From assembly GCA_963576475.1 (NCBI GenBank), contig OY754972.1, forward strand, positions 7,831,427-7,895,426: a stretch of DNA of 64,000 nucleotides, given 5' to 3'. The notes beneath the pieces were generated by a model, which was not told where the DNA came from, did no database searches, and saw only the letters and a list, made by a program, of their open reading frames with translations. Below are positions 22,135 through 32,252 of the stretch, in pieces. The DNA comes from Molanna angustata (Eukaryota; Arthropoda; Insecta; Trichoptera; Molannidae). Made by a program: the position numbers and the translations under genes. The number at the start of each line of letters is the position of its first letter. Position 1 is the stretch's first letter.

Positions 22135-25100
22135 GCCACTTCTTCTTCTTCCTAGCCTTCCCTCCACTGCTGGATGTAGGCCTCTTCCATTTGTCTCCAT
22201 TTTCCTCTATTCTGTGCCGCTTCAATCCATTTCTTTCCGGCGATCGCAACAATATCGTCGGCCCATCTCTTCTGTGGCCGACCGACACCCCTTTTGTCTT
22301 CCCATGGCCTCCACTTTAAGACTTTGGGAGTCCATTTTGAATTTGGCTGTCTGGCCACGTGTCCTGCCCATTGCCACTTCAATTTTGCGATCCGATCCAT
22401 GATATCGGCGATTTTTGTTCGGCGTCTGATTTCTATATTGGTTATTTTATCCCTCAGACTTATGCCCAGCATTTGCCGCTCCATGGATCGTTGTGCACAT
22501 TTTAATTTGTGGACAGTATTTATGGTCAGGGACATTGTTTCCAAACCATATGTCATTACAGGCAATATACATGATTCATAGATTTTTCTTTTTAAATTGA
22601 TGGGGATATCCTTATTTTTCATTATATAACTGAGTTTTCCGAAGGCTGCCCAACCAAGTCCAATTCTTCTGGGTACTTCTGCCACCTGATTTTCTTTTCC
22701 CATTCTTATTTTATGTCCGAGGTAAATGTATTCTTCAACAGTTTCAATTATTTTGTCATCAATTTTTATATTTCTGTTGGACGGACTCATGATTTTGGTT
22801 TTGCTGTGGTTCATTTCTAGCCCAAATCTCAGGGAAGCGTCATGGAGATCTTTAATCATAACAGTCAGTTCTTCCAGGTCGTTGCTAAGAAGTACGATAT
22901 CGTCTGCAAAACGGAGATGAGTCAAGCATGTACCATCGATTTTTATTCCTCGGTTTTCCCAGTTTAGTGTTTTAAATATATTTTCTAAGACCAGAGTGAA
23001 CAGCTTGGGAGAGATGGTATCTCCTTGTCTAACGCCTCTTTTGATTTTTATTTTATCTGTTTTTGTATTATTATCGATTTTCACATCCATTGTGGCATAG
23101 TCATATATAAATTTGATCAATTTGGTATATCGTGAGTCGACTCTTGCGTCATTCAGTGCTTCAATTATACCCCATTTTTCAATAGAGTCGAATGCCTTTT
23201 TGTAGTCAATAAATGCTAGATGTATATCAATGTTGTATTCTGTTGTTTTTTCGATGACCAGTCTAAGGGTTTGGATATGATCGGTAGTACTAAAACCTTT
23301 TCTGAAGCCAGCTTGTTCCATTGGTTGATAGAAGTCTAATTTAGGTGTTAGGCGGTTTGTTATAATTTTTGTTAGCAGTTTATATAAATGGGATAGTAAA
23401 CTGATAGGTCTATAGTTTTCCAAGTTTTCTGGGTCTCCTTTCTTGTAGAGAATCACTACCTCAGCATTTTTCCAGCTGTTAGGAATGCTTTCTTGCTCTA
23501 GGCATTTATTTAAAAGTAGTCTCACTGCTTCGATAACCTCATCCCCACCTAATTTTAACATATCGTTAGTTACTTGATCTTCCCCCGGACTTTTATTATT
23601 TTTGGTATATTTAAGGGCATTTAACAGTTCACTGCGGTCAATTTCTGGTATTTCCTCTGATCCAACATTCATTATAGCTCTATCCTTGGCTGTTTGTTGT
23701 GTTTTTGTATCATAGAGATTCGCGTAGAAATCATGTATTGTATCTGCGATCTTTTCTTTACTGTTGACCGATTTTCCATCTTTATCTTTGATTTTGATTA
23801 TATTCGATTTTCCAATACTCTTGTTTCTTCGTAGAACCTTCATATTTTTATTTGCTTCTATTATTTCAGTGATAAGGGTTGTGTTATGTCTTCGAATATC
23901 TTTTCTAATTTCTTTTTTCAAGGTTTTATTAAGTGTTCTATATTCAGCCGAGTCTCTATCTAATAGTCTTTTTTCCTCCATAAGTTTTAGTGTATTTGGG
24001 GATAATTTTTGGTTTTTGTTCTTTTGTCTGAAGGTTATTTTCTTTACCGCAGTATGTATACTTGTTGAAATTTTATCTGTGAGGTCATTCATTTCCATAT
24101 TCTTTAGATCTTCCTGGGATTCTAGATGTCGTTTTAATTCTTTTTGAAATTCAGATTGGTGTTTGGTAATAATTTCTGTTGTAGGAGTTATTTGGGGTTT
24201 CTTGTGTATCATGTTGTATCTTTCTGTTGTTGTATTAATTTTGAAGGAGGCTCTCACCAATCTGTGGTCGCTTCCTGTGTCAAATTGATTTAGCACAGAT
24301 ACATTTTTACAGTACTTTGGATTGTTTGTAATAATATAGTCAATTTCGTTTTTTGTTTTTCCATCAGGGCTTTTCCACGTCCATCTTCTTTGTTTTTTCT
24401 TTTCAAAAAATGTACTTGTACAGTATAGTTCTTCACACTGTAAGTAGTCCAATAGTGTTTCACCCCTTTTATTTCTCTCTCCCAGTCCAAATCTTCCGAT
24501 ATTTCGTGGGTCTCCAAGCTTACCCTCACCCAGTTTAGCATTAAAATCTCCCATTAAAATGATCAGTTGAGATTTTTCCAGGTTTTTTGCTTTAGTTATA
24601 TCCTCGTAGAATTTGTCAGTTTCTTCATCATCTGCCGCACTTGTTGGAGCGTATGCTTGGATAATCTGTATGGCAAATTTTTTATTTATTTTTAGTAGTA
24701 TGTAAATAACTCTGTTTGATATGCTGTTCATTTTTGAGACTCTACTTTTTATATTTTTGTGTATCATGATAGCTGTACCTCCTGTTGATGATTGTATGTT
24801 ATTTCGGTATAATAAGTGTCCCGACGGTAAGGTGTTTGCTTCCTCTCCTTTAAGTCTTGTCTCGCAGATTCCAAGAATGTCCCATTTTATGTTTTCCAGT
24901 TCTTTTTCCAGCCTAATTCGATCTTCTTCTTGTCTCATGGTTCTTATGTTATATGTTGCTATTTTAAGTTCTGTGATCTTAGATTTTCTCGAGTTTTTGC
25001 CTCCCCCAGAATCCTTGAGGCAGACCAATTTTGGGTTGGTGTGAGATTCTGAGCAATTTTCTCTACTCACCTGGGGTATTGCTGTTTTGAAAATCGAGTT

Positions 25101-25361
25101 CATGGTTTGTTTGGAAGGTTTTTGGCAGTTGAAACACCACGCTTGCCAGGCGGGTTGGTGAGTTTGAGTTCAGCCGCCTCTAACATGAGGAACAAACGCT
25201 GTTTGTAGCCGCTCCTAACATGGAGAACAGACGCTACTACCTGTTGGTCCGCGAGAGGTATTTTATTTCCCCCTTACCCTGCATATCTGCCGAGCATTCC
25301 CCTATCCGCCACCCGGGGACGCGTCTTCTAGCGGTTACAGGTTCCGCCGAAAAACGCCACT
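22135..25361 (-). mobile_element. Full-length RTE-type non-LTR retrotransposon with target duplication
   Basis: About 3.2 kb on minus, flanked by GCCACT at 22135-22140 and 25356-25361. It has a ~250-bp 5' UTR containing two partial ~35-bp repeats (GAGGCGGCT / GGAGCGGCT), one long ORF, and only 11 bp (GAAGAAGAAGA) after the stop. A single EN-RT ORF, a tiny 3' UTR and a microsatellite-like tail are hallmarks of the RTE clade. A relative is at 45989-46500. Confidence 0.9.
22152..25103 (-). CDS. RTE endonuclease-reverse transcriptase, 983 aa, intact
   Basis: Single ORF of an RTE-clade LINE. It nicks chromosomal DNA and copies its own RNA into the nick. Domains: an APE-type endonuclease at about residues 45-285 (TYNIRTM near 50, catalytic-type ETRLK at 81, QAYAPTSAADDEE at 149, MGDFNAKLG at 184, WKSPDGKTKNEIDYII at 243, GSDHRLV at 277); a linker; and an RT at about 530-800 (NYRPISLL at 563, QAGFRKGFSTTDHI at 597, AFIDYKKAFDSI at 630, RGVRQGDTISPKLF at 689, catalytic FADD at 732). 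The C-terminal region has LPVMTYGLETMSLT at 847 and KLKWQWAGHVAR at 907. Length is normal for RTE (about 1000 aa). There are no frameshifts or stops and the catalytic residues look intact, so it could be active. The methionine used is the first in frame, after the 5' UTR. Confidence 0.95.
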   Translation of the reverse strand: MNSIFKTAIPQVSRENCSESHTNPKLVCLKDSGGGKNSRKSKITELKIATYNIRTMRQEEDRIRLEKELENIKWDILGICETRLKGEEANTLPSGHLLYRNNIQSSTGGTAIMIHKNIKSRVSKMNSISNRVIYILLKINKKFAIQIIQAYAPTSAADDEETDKFYEDITKAKNLEKSQLIILMGDFNAKLGEGKLGDPRNIGRFGLGERNKRGETLLDYLQCEELYCTSTFFEKKKQRRWTWKSPDGKTKNEIDYIITNNPKYCKNVSVLNQFDTGSDHRLVRASFKINTTTERYNMIHKKPQITPTTEIITKHQSEFQKELKRHLESQEDLKNMEMNDLTDKISTSIHTAVKKITFRQKNKNQKLSPNTLKLMEEKRLLDRDSAEYRTLNKTLKKEIRKDIRRHNTTLITEIIEANKNMKVLRRNKSIGKSNIIKIKDKDGKSVNSKEKIADTIHDFYANLYDTKTQQTAKDRAIMNVGSEEIPEIDRSELLNALKYTKNNKSPGEDQVTNDMLKLGGDEVIEAVRLLLNKCLEQESIPNSWKNAEVVILYKKGDPENLENYRPISLLSHLYKLLTKIITNRLTPKLDFYQPMEQAGFRKGFSTTDHIQTLRLVIEKTTEYNIDIHLAFIDYKKAFDSIEKWGIIEALNDARVDSRYTKLIKFIYDYATMDVKIDNNTKTDKIKIKRGVRQGDTISPKLFTLVLENIFKTLNWENRGIKIDGTCLTHLRFADDIVLLSNDLEELTVMIKDLHDASLRFGLEMNHSKTKIMSPSNRNIKIDDKIIETVEEYIYLGHKIRMGKENQVAEVPRRIGLGWAAFGKLSYIMKNKDIPINLKRKIYESCILPVMTYGLETMSLTINTVHKLKCAQRSMERQMLGISLRDKITNIEIRRRTKIADIMDRIAKLKWQWAGHVARQPNSKWTPKVLKWRPWEDKRGVGRPQKRWADDIVAIAGKKWIEAAQNRGKWRQMEEAYIQQWREG

Positions 25362-25370
25362 ACGCACTCG

Positions 25371-26224
25371 TTTTTATATGAATCAAGCTGTAAACCGTTT
25401 TGATATGCATTGTTATCGGGAATACACAAACTATGAGAGTTTCAGAGCTTTAACTGGTCGGAGAGTAAGTTAAAAATCGATTTCAATATTCGATTACAGG
25501 CAGACAGACAGATAAGTGAATTTAAAGAAAATAATGTAAAATAAACCTAAAATTTGTAGTAAAATCACACTTTTAGAGATTAAAAATAATATATTTTCCT
25601 ACAATGCTTGTTTGTCTATTTGAAAACCACTATAATAGTTAAATTTGGAGTTATACTTTACAAACAAAAGTAATATATATGCTAAACTACTAAATACCTC
25701 AACGACATTTGATATCGCTCGTAATGTTGGGTTCGTATGATGTTTTAAGCGGGTGCATAGTTCCAGTCGTTTTATACACTATCCCTAAACAATATGACTC
25801 CAGTCTCCCAGGCAATATATCTCGTGTAAAGCTGTTATGCCCCGGAAAGAGGACATTTAATATTTGATGGGGTTTGCGGAGTCGCCATACATCATTGTTG
25901 TGGGGTAGCTTCCGTTAAAAGGAGACAAAAAGAACTAGAGAGTATATAAAAAGTCACAACGGAAGAAAATCAACAGACGCGTTTCTGATGCTGAGACATT
26001 GCCCGCTGGCGAGCTGTTTGATTTTACAGACTTAGAGACAAAATGAGCCACTTCGCAAAAGCAGATGTTTAGCTTTAAAATTTATTGTCAGAAATTTAAA
26101 CGAAATAAAACGAGTTGGTTGTAGCCAACACTAAACTCTCCACACCATAGTAAGTGTTCACTTTTTCTTTTTGAAAGGTTGTCAACTCTAAATGCATTTT
26201 TAAGAAGAACATTTACATCTTTCT
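25371..26224. other. No recognised gene
   Basis: AT-rich unique-looking sequence with only a CAGACAGACAGATA run near 25500. No frame of note. Confidence 0.45.
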
Positions 26225-26292
26225 ACATGATACCTGTTGAGAAATTTTGAGAAAAAATTGCATTACTAGCAAGATGAGCACGTATGAGACAG
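26225..26292 (+). repeat. Fragment of dispersed repeat C
   Basis: TACCTGTTGAGAAATTTT, GCATTACTAGCAAGATGAGC and CGTATGAG match the inverse of 63650-63720. Confidence 0.55.
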
Positions 26293-26712
26293 TGTATCAA
26301 TGTTGATGAGGCGATGTATATGTGTCAAGATAGAAAAATGCGGTGTTTGGTTCGTACCCCTTGAGGAAGATAGAAGTGGAGAGTAAAAAATACACTTGTA
26401 TATAGAGACACATACAATATCAATATGAAGATAATCACTCAATTTTCCCGTACAGAAGCTATTTTACTTCTGTTATATACATTTTTCATACAAATATGTA
26501 ATTTATTTCACATTGATATAACAGACCGTAGATTTTTTTCTTTAAATTTCTTTAAATGCATTTTTGATGAGTATATTTTTATTGTATCAAAATTTTAAAC
26601 AGTATAAAAATAAGTCGATTTTCCAGACTGCGAGAGTATTTTGAAAATTTGTACAGATAAAATCATAGAGAAGACATTAACGGATATCAATGGATAACTA
26701 ATCAGCTCTAAG
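26293..26712. other. No recognised gene
   Basis: AT-rich spacer; nothing supported. Confidence 0.45.
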
Positions 26713-26716
26713 TTTA

Positions 26717-26776
26717 CAGCCCAAACTATAAGTCAATCGGACTTATAGTCAATCGGACTTATAGTTTGGGCTGTAG
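26717..26776. repeat. Inverted repeat with nested direct repeats
   Basis: Arms ACAGCCCAAACTATAAGTC and GACTTATAGTTTGGGCTGT (19 bp, perfect) enclose two copies of TCAATCGGACTTATAG, so the stretch is both a hairpin and a small tandem duplication. Confidence 0.85.
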
Positions 26777-26894
26777 AGAGGACACAAAAAAACTACGTAA
26801 ATGATGAAATCATAGAGAAGAAATTAAAAGTTGTCTATGGAAAACTAATCAGCCTTAGGTCTTTGCACTTTACACATATGATGTAAATATGAAG

Positions 26895-27035
26895 TCGAAC
26901 ATATTGTATGGTGTAGTGGACTTTTTGCATGCCAAAATCACCAACTTAGAGGCATCGTAGTATATTAGGTATGTTCTATATATATGGATGAATTTAATAA
27001 GAATTCGAAGTAGAACATTTTGTGTGTGTTTGCGA
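26895..27035 (+). mobile_element. Hel internal fragment
   Basis: GTAGTGGACTTTTTGCATGC, CACCAACTTAGAGGC and the GAAGTAGAACATTTTGTGTG block match Hel in order. Both ends are missing. Confidence 0.65.
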
Positions 27036-27154
27036 ATGGGGTGTATTAAAAATATGGTGGTGGATAATCTATTTTAAATGATATTATTTGCTAAAGCTAT
27101 GCATATCATCTGCTTGCAAACATTATCATTTCTTTGTGTATATGTTGTGTATTG

Positions 27155-27335
27155 TCGGCCTTCGTGGATCAGTTGGTAAAATATCTGACTGCTGATTCAG
27201 ATTCACGGTGGAGATACAGTTTATAATTGTGATTAATATTATGTCTCCAGAATGTAGAAACTTGTTATTGGGTGCTTGTTAAATTAATATTTGACATAGT
27301 ACCTGTTAGTTTACCGAAAAACAATATAAAAATAA
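27155..27335 (+). mobile_element. SINE family B, plus-strand copy
   Basis: Head: GTGGATCAGTTGG (A box), anticodon arm TCTGACTGCTGATTCAGA, and a decayed B box. The body ends GTCTCCAGAATGTAG, AACTTGTTATTGGG, ACCTGTTAGTTTACCG. It matches 7695-7890 inverted. Confidence 0.7.
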
Positions 27336-27519
27336 AATGAATTTATTATTAGACACGAGGCGTCATAACGAGTAAATTTTCAATTTTCTAATAGTGGAAA
27401 ATTATGACATAAGGGTATTTGTTAATGCCAATGTCTCAAAGGTTATTTTGTAAATAATGCATAACATTTTCAAGTCAACACAGAAATGGTGGGCTCGCGG
27501 TTCTCTTAGCTAACATTTA

Positions 27520-28241
27520 CGCTACGTCCTACGTAGGCGATTCAAAGCGAACGCGATTGCGAAGCGATGCGGTGCGGATACAAGCGAATTCAATGCGATG
27601 CGGTGCGACGCGGCGGCTCTGTCCTACGTGTGCGCGAATCGTTCCCTCTGCCGCCAGCTACTGTCATGGATGTACGTATATAAAATACTCAAGAAGTATG
27701 TACAGCAGAGAAGTGAAACTCATATTGTGTACTTAGAGAGGCATATTTATGGGGGATATCACAATTTGTATGAAGAATTACATGATCTTCAATTAATAAA
27801 TGAGACTGAATTTACATCTTTCCGGGAAACATAATATCAAAATTTGACATTCGTGCAAGCGAGAGAAAACTTTGTGTGTTTTGAACAACATCCTATTGTA
27901 AAATAGCAATAAGTAAATATGTTTACTTGTAGTCCCATTTATTTTTGCCAAATCCTTAAATTCACGGTTCGATAATAATAATTCTTTTGTCCCATAATAT
28001 GGGACGTTCATGGACAGAAATTAAAATTTCTGTTTCTGACATGTCAAAAAACAATGGCGCCGCTATCAATTCGCGCGAAAATATCAAACCAACTGATCGC
28101 GTTCGCTTCGCATCGCGCCGCGCCGCATCGAGACCTACTCGCGGTCGGTAACGTAGGACACTTCCATAGTTACCGACTGTTTGTTATTTTCGCGCCGCGC
28201 CGCTTCGCGTTCGCTTTGAATCGCCTACGTAGGAAGTCGCG
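27520..28241 (+). mobile_element. PIF/Harbinger-like DNA element, complete ends (722 bp)
   Basis: Terminal inverted repeats begin CGCTACGTCCTACGTAGG on the left and, inverted, CGCGACTTCCTACGTAGG on the right, continuing GCGATTCAAAGCGAACGCGA. TTA flanks both ends (27517-27519, 28242-28244), the 3-bp target duplication expected for PIF/Harbinger. Inside, GC-rich subterminal repeats of GCGATGCGG/GCGAAGCG type flank a short coding remnant. A truncated opposite copy is at 31019-31639. Confidence 0.8.
27598..27834 (+). pseudogene. Harbinger transposase N-terminal remnant, 78 codons
   Basis: The frame reads ...LSWMYVYKILKKYVQQRS, then VYLERHIYGGYHNLYEELHDL, then ETEFTSFRE and stops. In PIF/Harbinger transposases the region before the DDE domain typically has a 'G..H.L..EL...D...F..Y.R' block, which GGYHNLYEEL...FTSFRE resembles. 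Everything beyond it, including the DDE catalytic core, is deleted. The same peptide is conserved in the opposite copy (31707-31444), where the frame ends earlier, so it was present in the common ancestor of both deletion derivatives. Confidence 0.6.
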
Positions 28242-28244
28242 TTA

Positions 28245-29720
28245 CAGATCATACCGTGATGGTACCTATACATATTATATGCATAATTGAATCGTTCAAA
28301 TAATTCATTCGAACGAGTCTGCGGTAATCCAACTGATCTAAATCTGTGCTGTTGAACTGAAGCGTTTCTTGAAAATATTAATGGAATAAATCTAGGTGTT
28401 TACTGCTTGCATTTAATGAGATTTACAGCGAGATTATTATTATATAAGGGTGATAAGTAAATTGTAAGGGACAATGGAGTTCAGAGAGAAATGTTAATTA
28501 AATGTTATTTCAAAGGGGAAATTCCATGGTATATTCGAGCTCGCGATATTCGAATAAGTAATTACCTACTATGATATGATTTATTTATAATAATTTTTAT
28601 TAAAAGATGCATAATATTGTCAATGCCATTTGCTTTTTTATTCCAAACAAAAAGTTATAAAGAAAGATTATAAAGTGTGTGTGTATGTATAGCATAATGT
28701 TAAGAAAAAAATCTTTTCATTAAATCATAATCGTTACAAACTAAAAACTGATAATAATAAAAACAAAGATTACAAAAAAAACATACATAAAATTAAATAT
28801 GAAAATATTATTATTAAATATGAAATAATAATTTAAAGAAATAATGTATGAAGGGAAATGAGAGAAAAATTAAATCGGGTGTTAAATGATGAATATTCTT
28901 TCTTGAGTATGTAATAGATAGCGACCTTATATCGACAGTTGGATCTAATGTGTAACATAACTAGTTATCATTCAATTTGTGCTTGCATATAATATATGTA
29001 ATTATAATGACTACACAATTTGATTTTCCTCGTACGAGACGTTTTAAAATGTTTTTTCTCAAGTCCAATCACATTATTCAGCACAATAGACATGGGACAT
29101 AGTCGAAATCCAATATTTTGAGGCAGACGGAACAGTTGTTATACCTAGTGCTCGTACGTGCCGCCTTCATCAGAGACGATAAGAATCCAACGTGGTATTT
29201 GGAGAAAGCGGCGTATATCTTGGGAAAATGCGATTGACCTTGTAAAACAAAGGATTCTGTCAAGAAACAGTATGTACATAGGTAGGTACACAGTGCGTAC
29301 GGTAATGACGACAGATTTCATTTTCTTCTTTTTTGTATCAGGTGGGTGATGGTTTTTTTCTTTAAACAAAGAAACACGGTGAATAGGCGGGACTCAGAAT
29401 TTCACACTTTTTATGACGTCTGTCTTTTTATACTCCATTCCATCGTTTTCTTTTAATCTTGTCGACATTTCAACAGCCAAGGTGATGGTGTTTAAAAAAA
29501 CGTCAAAGCAAAAAAAGATTTTTTGGAAATTATTCAAATGAAAACAACCTTTATGTGGGTAATGTAAATGAATACTAGTTTTAGCATTTTTTATTTCAAC
29601 TGAATGTTGAACTTTTTCTTCATATACGTTGCTATAAATTTGAATATTTGACATTGAATATTTTCACAAATTAAAATTTGTTACAAATTTATTTTGTTTA
29701 AACCACTATGAATACATACA
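28245..29720. other. No recognised gene
   Basis: AT-rich sequence with frames at 29078-29369 and 29394-29654 that I cannot assign. A Hel-like end motif (ATCGACAGTTGGATCTAATGTGT...AACTAGTT) at 28930-28970 shows that a very short 3' remnant of Hel is present. Confidence 0.45.
28932..28969 (+). mobile_element. Hel 3' terminus remnant
   Basis: ATCGACAGTTGGATCTAATG, GTAACATAACTAG and the following T match the Hel 3' end with small losses. No body is attached. Confidence 0.6.
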
Positions 29721-29800
29721 GTATTCTGGCTTGATACATTGTATTCTGGCTTGATACATTGTATTATGGCTTGATACATTGTATTCTGGCTTGATACATT
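29721..29800 (+). repeat. Four tandem 20-bp units GTATTCTGGCTTGATACATT
   Basis: Exact 20-bp periodicity at 29721, 29741, 29761 and 29781; the third unit has one change (TATGG). The unit is the inverse of a Hel sequence just inside the 5' hairpin, and the array leads into the palindrome. Confidence 0.95.
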
Positions 29801-30063
29801 GTCGATATGTTAAGAGAACAAAGTTCTCCTGAACAAATCGACAGTTGGAAAATAAATTTGGTTCAATTGAACTCGGTTCAAAGTCTTATTCTGAAATTCA
29901 AATATTCTCATACAAGAATTATTTATTCTTATATGAGAATATTTGAATTTCAGAATAAAACTTTGAACCGAGTTCAATTGAACCAAATTTATTTTCCAAC
30001 TGTCGATTTGTTCAGGAGAACTTTGTTCTCTTAACATATCGACAATGTATCAAGCCAGAATAC
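29781..30063. repeat. 283-bp near-perfect palindrome of two Hel 5' ends
   Basis: The left arm (29781-29921) is the reverse complement of the right arm (29923-30063), centred at 29922 inside an ATTATTTATT core. Each arm contains a Hel 5' terminus (TCCAACTGTCGATTTG with its hairpin), so two 5' ends face each other, 145 bp apart. The twin 75-codon frames on both strands, nearly identical in sequence, are a by-product. Confidence 0.95.
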
Positions 30064-31000
30064 GCGAGAATTGTATGGAGAGGTCTACTTTTTTCACGGC
30101 TTTTCCAACTTTGAAGTCAAAAAACACCAACTTAGAGGCTTCGCAGCATATATGTTCCACACACGGATTTACTCAGAATTCGGAGTAGAACATTTCGTGT
30201 GTCTGTGTGTGTGTGTGTCTGTGTGTGTGTCCGTCCCCCCCTTATAACTTTTGATCCGCTCAATTTACAGAGCCCAAAATTTCAGAATATATAAACAGTT
30301 ATAGGCCTACAAAACTTTTATACTCAGAATTTTGAATTTTTGTTTCAGTCAGGGGTTATCAACTTTTGAATTTTTATTTTATTTTTCCATATATCTCAGA
30401 AACCATAAAAGCTAGAACGCTGAAAATTGGTACAAACATAGAAAAATAAAAAATCTCAAATTAATTTTTTTCAAAAAAATTCCAGGGTTTCTCAAACATT
30501 TTTTATTAAGAAAAATATTTTTTTATAATAAATTTATGAGTTTAACTGCCTATATTTCCAAAACTTATACAATTATCGAAAAAAGCCGAAACACCCCAAC
30601 TAGATAATTTAATTTTCTATAAAAAATATTAACATTGTAGCAGAAGATCTCATTTTTTTTAACAATTTTTTTAAAAATTGAATTTAGTGACGACATCGCT
30701 TCATACATTTTGTATGGCAGTCGCCTATACACAATATGTAAGAAGACTTAATAGTTTGATACTTCATCTCCAAACATACATACCATCATGCTATTTTCAT
30801 ATTCTGGGTAGGAAAAAAGGAACTTCCTCCATACTATCCTATCTTGACATACATACCTACATAATATATGTTGTATAGAAAACAAAATATCTGAAAATAT
30901 TCAATAATTTGTATTTATGGGTTTATAGTTTGGTACATATTCTTCAACTATACATACTATCGCTATCGACAGTTGGATCTCATGTGTTACATGCAACTAG
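29995..31000 (+). mobile_element. Hel copy 5, full-length reference copy (1006 bp)
   Basis: 5' end TCCAACTGTCGATTTG; 3' end TATCGACAGTTGGATC, hairpin CATGT-GTT-ACATG, CTAG, then host T. Landmarks: 5' hairpin to 30050, TTCGCAGCATATATGTTCC near 30145, GT-rich and C-rich tract near 30200-30240, CAGTCAGGGGTTATCAAC near 30345, CCAACTAGATAATTTAA near 30595. It has no RepHel coding sequence, so it depends on another helicase-bearing element. Confidence 0.85.
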
Positions 31001-31018
31001 TTATAAATAACACTGTAA

Positions 31019-31639
31019 CGCGACGTCCTACGTAGGCGATTCAAAGCGAATGCGAAGCGGCGCGGCGCGGCTCGAAAATAACAAACAGTCGGTAGCTATG
31101 GTAGTGTCCTACGTTACCGACCGCGAGTTGGTTTCGATGCGGCGCGGCGTGATGCGAAGCAAACGCGATCAGTTGGTTTGATATTTTCGCGCGAATTGAT
31201 AGCGGCGCCATTGTTTTTTGACATGTCAGAAACAGAGATTTTAATTTCTGTCCACGAACAAATATTATGGGACAAATTATTATCGAACCGCGAATTTTAG
31301 GATTTGGCAAAAATAAATGGGACTACAAGTAAACACATTTATTTATTATTGCTATTTTACAATAGGACGTTGTTCAAAACACACAAAGTTTTCTCTCGCT
31401 TGCACGAATGTCAAATTTTTTAATTCAAGATCACGTAATTCCCTTACAAATCGTGATATCCCCCATAAATATGCCTCTCTAAGTACACAATATTAGTTTC
31501 ACTTCTCTGCCGTACATACTTCTTGAGTATTTTATATAAGTACATCCATGACAGTAGCTGGCGGCAGAGGGAACGATTCGCGCACACGTAGGACAGAGCC
31601 GCCGCGTCGCACCGCATCGCATTGAATTCGCTCGTATCC
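31019..31639 (-). mobile_element. PIF/Harbinger-like element, truncated opposite copy
   Basis: Begins after TAA (31016-31018) with CGCGACGTCCTACGTAGGCG, the inverse of the 27.5 kb element, and retains the GC-rich subterminal repeats and the transposase remnant on minus (31707-31444). Similarity stops at about 31639 before the far terminal repeat, so one end is lost. Several indels separate it from the other copy. Confidence 0.75.
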
Positions 31640-32252
31640 CAACCAAGTATCATAAAGGAAAATATTATGTGCATTATATTTACATAGGTACATATAGAAA
31701 CAAACATTATAGAAAAAAAATAATAATCTCAAAACTTAATAATCCAAAAGCACAAAATAATGAAACAAAAATATAAATTATCAAAAAATTTATCTTTCAT
31801 ATAAACAGATAAATGATTTTAAAAGGTTCAAACAAAAACTGAAAAAATATTTCACAATCTAAACTGGTGTATGTAATGATATATATTATAATGTATTGAT
31901 ATGACCAAAATTGTTTCGAATTTCATTGTTTTTTTATGTAGGTATTAAATGTACCTTTTATCTAATCTCAAATGATTCCCTCATGAAGCACAAGGTTTTA
32001 ATCTTTTTTTGATGAGATAATGCAACAATTTTACCACAGTATATCACTATGTATTTTGTAAATTTATTAGTAATATTGTTAAAAAACAAGATGTTAAATA
32101 AAAAAAAAATAAAAATAAAAAAAGCAACAAATATGCCCTAATAAGGAATAATAGCTATCAACGTAAAATTATAATATATTGTGTGAAGAATCAAAATATT
32201 TTTATTTTAAATTGAATGTAAAAGTGAATTCTATCAAATAAATAACCGTCGA
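31640..32252. other. No recognised gene
   Basis: AT-rich, ending in an A-rich stretch near 32095-32125 that could be a retroelement tail; no body identified. Confidence 0.4.

Larger units (their letters stand above)
19936..25370 (+). repeat. Dispersed repeat B, copy 2, split by three nested elements
   Basis: Segments 19936-20085, 20625-20980, 22070-22140 and 25356-25370 together reproduce repeat B copy 1 in order. The gaps are filled by a LINE 3' fragment, a Penelope-like element and an RTE. The last junction is exact: GGCCACT, RTE, then GCCACTACGCACTCG, against GGCCATAACGCACTCG in copy 1. Confidence 0.8.

Noticed and set aside
29807..30037. Two 75-codon frames of nearly identical peptide on opposite strands
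   Set aside because: They arise only because the sequence is a palindrome.
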